NCBI GenBank assembly: GCA_023384025.1
Contig: JAHDXX010000156.1
Span: forward strand, 1-7,529
Reading direction: 5' to 3'
Source of the DNA: Sphingomonadaceae bacterium
GTDB taxonomy: Bacteria; Pseudomonadota; Alphaproteobacteria; Sphingomonadales; Sphingomonadaceae
Length of the DNA stretch: 7,529 nucleotides
Shown: positions 5,175 to 7,529 of the stretch, one piece after another
How positions within the stretch are numbered: the stretch's first letter is position 1
Layout of the letters: each line of letters opens with the position of its first letter
The notes under the pieces: model-generated
Database searches by the model: none
The model's input: the letters and a program-made list of their open reading frames with translations, nothing else
Told to the model about the DNA's origin: nothing
Position numbers and translations under genes: made by a program

Positions 5175-6152
5175 ATGCGTCTTCTCAAGCTCGTCCCCGA
5201 CGATACCAACATCAAGTTCCTGCGCTGGCGGGTGCCGTTCTATGTGTTCAGCTGCCTGCTGATCGTCGGCGCCTGGGCGCTGATCCTGGGCAAGGGTCTC
5301 AACCTTGGCGTCGATTTCGCCGGGGGGATGGAACTGCGGGCTACCTTCACCGAAAGCAGCGAGGCGCCGATCCCGGAAATCCGCCAGCGGCTTGACGGGC
5401 TGGGCTACGGCACCCCGGTGGTGCAGCAGTTCGGCCAGCCGAACCAGGTCTCGATCCGTGTCCAGCTGCCCGACGAGGTCGCGTCGGACAAGGAAGCCGC
5501 GCAGGCGATCGCCAACAAGATCGTCGGCGAAATGCGGCAGGGGCATCCCGACTTCCGGCTGGACGGCAACGACAACGTTTCAGGCAAGGTCTCCGGCGAA
5601 TTCAGCCGTGACGCCGTGCTGGCGCTGCTTGCTGCCATGCTGGCCGTGGCGGTGTACATCTGGGTCCGGTTCGAGTGGCAGTTCGGCGTTGGGGCGCTGT
5701 TCGCGCTGTTTCACGACGTCTCGCTGGCGCTCGGCATGTTCGCGCTGTTCGGGATGGAATTCAGCCTGCAGAGCATCGCGGCGATCCTCGCGATCATCGG
5801 CTATTCGCTCAACGACACCATCGTCGTCTATGACCGCGTGCGCGAGAACCTGAAGAAGTATCGCAATATGCCCTTGCCGGAACTGCTCGACCTGTCGGTC
5901 AACGAGACACTGGCGCGCACGGTGATGACCTCGCTGACGCTCGGCGTGGCGCTTCTGCCGCTGCTGCTGTTCGGCCCGGCGAGCCTGTTCAGCATGGTCG
6001 CCGCGATCTTCCTCGGCCTTGTCGTCGGTACCTACAGCTCGGTCTACATGGCGGCGCCGCTGCTGATCTGGCTGGGGGTCGATTCGAACAGCTTCGTGCC
6101 CGATGAATCCGCGATCGACGCGCAGGAGAAGGCGGCGCGCCAGCTCAGCTGA
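5175..6152 (+). CDS. secF: Protein translocase subunit SecF
   Basis: A 325-residue partner of SecD. Membrane segment 1 is at about 19-38, followed by the SecF signature LGVDFAGGMELR (44-55), a periplasmic domain, and five segments at about 145-163, 170-192, 197-219, 249-266 and 272-298. IGYSLNDTIVVYDRVREN (208-225) carries D214, and NETLARTVMTS carries R248; these match residues implicated in proton transport in other SecDF proteins. AAGGGA (5161-5166) serves as ribosome site 8 nt before the ATG and overlaps the secD stop codon, so translation is probably coupled. Its stop TGA lies inside a palindrome shared with the convergent glycosyltransferase gene, leaving no room for a terminator between the two. 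Confidence 0.97.
   Translation: MRLLKLVPDDTNIKFLRWRVPFYVFSCLLIVGAWALILGKGLNLGVDFAGGMELRATFTESSEAPIPEIRQRLDGLGYGTPVVQQFGQPNQVSIRVQLPDEVASDKEAAQAIANKIVGEMRQGHPDFRLDGNDNVSGKVSGEFSRDAVLALLAAMLAVAVYIWVRFEWQFGVGALFALFHDVSLALGMFALFGMEFSLQSIAAILAIIGYSLNDTIVVYDRVRENLKKYRNMPLPELLDLSVNETLARTVMTSLTLGVALLPLLLFGPASLFSMVAAIFLGLVVGTYSSVYMAAPLLIWLGVDSNSFVPDESAIDAQEKAARQLS
6145..6152. repeat. Palindrome TCAGCTGA holding both convergent stop codons
   Basis: The 8-bp perfect palindrome gives the Ser-stop ending AGC TGA to secF on the plus strand and to the glycosyltransferase on the minus strand. The two genes overlap by exactly these 8 bases. Confidence 0.9.
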
Positions 6153-7332
6153 CGCGGGCGACCAGCCGCTCGTAATAAGCGGCAAGGTCGGCCGCGTTGG
6201 TCTTCCAGTCGAACCTGGCAACCGCGCTTGCGACTTGCTCGCGCGGAGCCTTCCGGGCCAGCACGGCGTTGATCCCCTTGGCAATGGCGGGGATGTTTCG
6301 CTCGACCAGCACGCCTGCATCCGGCGAAGTCACCAGTTCGCGCACGCCGCCAACGTCGGTTGTCACCAAGGGGGTGCCGCAGGCCAGTGCCTCAACCCAT
6401 GCATTGGCCAGCCCTTCGTTGCGGGTCGGCAGGACCATCGCGTCGCTGGCGGACAGGACCAGCGGCAGCATGTCGTGATCGATCGAGCCGAGGAAATGGA
6501 CCCGCGACGCGAGCCCCAGGTCCGCCACCAGATCGCGCAAGTGGGCTTCGTCCGGCCCTTTGCCTACCAGCAGCAGATGCGCGCCCGTCACTTGCGCCAG
6601 GGCGCCAATGGCAAGATCCTGCCCCTTGAGTTCGATCAGCGCGCCGACACTGGCGAGCACCGGCTGGGTCTCGGGCAGGGCAATGCCGAGTGTTTCGTTG
6701 AGGCGCGTGCGCAGCCCGGCGTGGGCGAGCGGCCGGAACCGCTCCCGGTCGAGCCCGGTGTAGTGGATGGTTATCTTGCTGCGGTCCATTCCCAGCGCGG
6801 CCATGTCGCTTGCCAGCGCCTGTGACACCGCCAGCAGCCCGGTCGCGCGCGCGGCTGCATCGAGCATCTGCTCGTGGGCAAAGTCGCGTCCGCCCCAGTA
6901 GGTAATGTCGCTTCCGCGGGCCTTGATCGAGAAGGGCAGGCCCAGCTTGTCAGCGACAAAGGCCGCCACCGGTCCATCAGGATAGAAGAACTGCGCATCG
7001 ACCACGTCGAACGGATTTTCCGCATGCAGTTGCTGCACCAGCGGCAGGATCCGGCGGGCGATGACCGAAGCATTGATCCGTGCGCCGAGGCGGGGGATCA
7101 GGGTGAAGCGCGGGCGATGGACCTCGATCGCATTCTCGGTCCCCCCGACGGCTGCCCGGGCGAGCGGGCGGTAGCGACCGAAGGCCACCGGCGGAATGCC
7201 GATCGGGTTGATCATGGTCACGTGCCAGTCGCCCCGGGTTGCCAGCGCCTCGAGCGAGCGGGCAACGAACGTGCCGAACCGGGGAGCCGAGGCATTGGGA
7301 TAGAGCGTCGATATCGACAGCACGCGCTTCAT
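6145..7332 (-). CDS. Family 4 (GT-B) glycosyltransferase
   Basis: A 395-residue cytoplasmic or membrane-associated glycosyltransferase that transfers a sugar from a nucleotide sugar, probably with retention, onto a surface polysaccharide, lipid or small acceptor. The N-terminal Rossmann half starts MKRVLSISTLYPN and contains FGTFVARSLEALA (19-31), the acceptor-side motif. The C-terminal donor half has SVGALIELKGQ (228-238), VGKGPD (256-261), and the E-x7-E pair E306 and E314 within NEGLANAWVEAL, then GTPLVTTDVGGVRELV. I chose the ATG at 7332 over one 36 bases upstream because the extra residues are unlike the family and the start overlaps the preceding gene's stop as ATGA, a sign of coupled translation. 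No signal peptide or membrane span is evident. Acceptor and sugar cannot be read from the sequence. Confidence 0.93.
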   Translation of the reverse strand: MKRVLSISTLYPNASAPRFGTFVARSLEALATRGDWHVTMINPIGIPPVAFGRYRPLARAAVGGTENAIEVHRPRFTLIPRLGARINASVIARRILPLVQQLHAENPFDVVDAQFFYPDGPVAAFVADKLGLPFSIKARGSDITYWGGRDFAHEQMLDAAARATGLLAVSQALASDMAALGMDRSKITIHYTGLDRERFRPLAHAGLRTRLNETLGIALPETQPVLASVGALIELKGQDLAIGALAQVTGAHLLLVGKGPDEAHLRDLVADLGLASRVHFLGSIDHDMLPLVLSASDAMVLPTRNEGLANAWVEALACGTPLVTTDVGGVRELVTSPDAGVLVERNIPAIAKGINAVLARKAPREQVASAVARFDWKTNAADLAAYYERLVARVS

Positions 7333-7529
7333 AGCGGGCGCACCAGCATTTCCGCGACCGCGATCCACGCCGGATCGTCGACCACCTGTTGCTTCTGCCC
7401 CTGTCCTGCCGGGAGGATGCCGACCAGCGTTCCCTGCCGGTCGATCAGCCGACCGAAGGCAAAACGCCCACCCCTGCGCGGTACCAGCACGTCACGGTTG
7501 ATCGCGCGGGTGGCATCAACCGGGTCGAG
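7329..7529 (-). CDS. C-terminal end of an unrecognised protein (partial)
   Basis: An open frame enters from the right edge and gives 66 residues before a TGA at 7331-7329. It shares 4 bases (ATGA) with the glycosyltransferase start. The residues include VDATRAINRDVLVPRRGG, FAFGRLIDRQGTLVGIL and DDPAWIAVAEMLVRPL: a mixed alpha/beta, soluble-looking tail with no membrane segment. Codon choice resembles the neighbours, and the exact overlap supports a real gene in one operon with the glycosyltransferase. I do not recognise the family. The context suggests a role in surface polysaccharide or glycan synthesis, but that is only inference from position. Confidence 0.75.
   Translation of the reverse strand, partial: LDPVDATRAINRDVLVPRRGGRFAFGRLIDRQGTLVGILPAGQGQKQQVVDDPAWIAVAEMLVRPL

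Noticed and set aside
3024..5546. Very long minus-strand open frame of 840 codons
   Set aside because: It lies antisense to yajC, secD and secF, which are clearly real. Its His/Arg/Asp-rich composition is typical of the shadow of GC-rich genes.
7333..7368. Twelve-residue N-terminal extension of the glycosyltransferase
   Set aside because: The extra residues are unlike GT4 starts, overlap the upstream gene more deeply, and precede the typical MKRVLSISTLYPN beginning.

Overview
This GC-rich window looks like chromosomal DNA of an alphaproteobacterium, most likely Sphingomonadales and possibly Erythrobacteraceae. That placement is inferred from protein style and gene content: aroQ next to accB, a GTA-type holin, and yajC-secD-secF. 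It was not tested by any search. Most of the window is ordinary core genome with good coding density.

Left part (1-881, minus strand): the 5' end of accB and the complete aroQ, which in many alphaproteobacteria sit together in an aroQ-accB-accC cluster. Here they are separated by a transposase-less foldback element of 264 bp (184-447, bounded by TA dinucleotides). It has 33-bp terminal inverted repeats matching at 31 positions, and nearly all of its interior folds into two further hairpin arms. Its aroQ-side end supplies the aroQ stop codon. This is the most unusual structure in the window.

Middle part (882-2993): a divergent intergenic region with a perfect TATAAT and a hairpin-rich leader precedes a small cold-shock protein gene on the plus strand. 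A strong GC stem-loop follows that gene. Convergent to it on the minus strand lie a 137-residue protein resembling the three-TM holins used for gene transfer agent release, an HpcH/HpaI (CitE-like) aldolase-family lyase, and a tRNA-Pro(GGG). The tRNA has a recognisable promoter, and its 5' leader and 3' trailer are complementary.

Right part (2994-7529): yajC, secD and secF form a compact plus-strand operon for the SecDF-YajC accessory complex of the Sec translocon. It meets head-on a minus-strand family 4 glycosyltransferase. The secF and glycosyltransferase stop codons share one 8-bp palindrome. The glycosyltransferase start overlaps, as ATGA, the end of an unrecognised coding region that runs off the right edge.

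I see no CRISPR array, integrase, toxin-antitoxin pair or recognisable defence system. The candidates for something new are the foldback element and its effect on the aroQ-accB unit, the GTA-type holin outside any visible GTA cluster, and the extended tRNA precursor helix.
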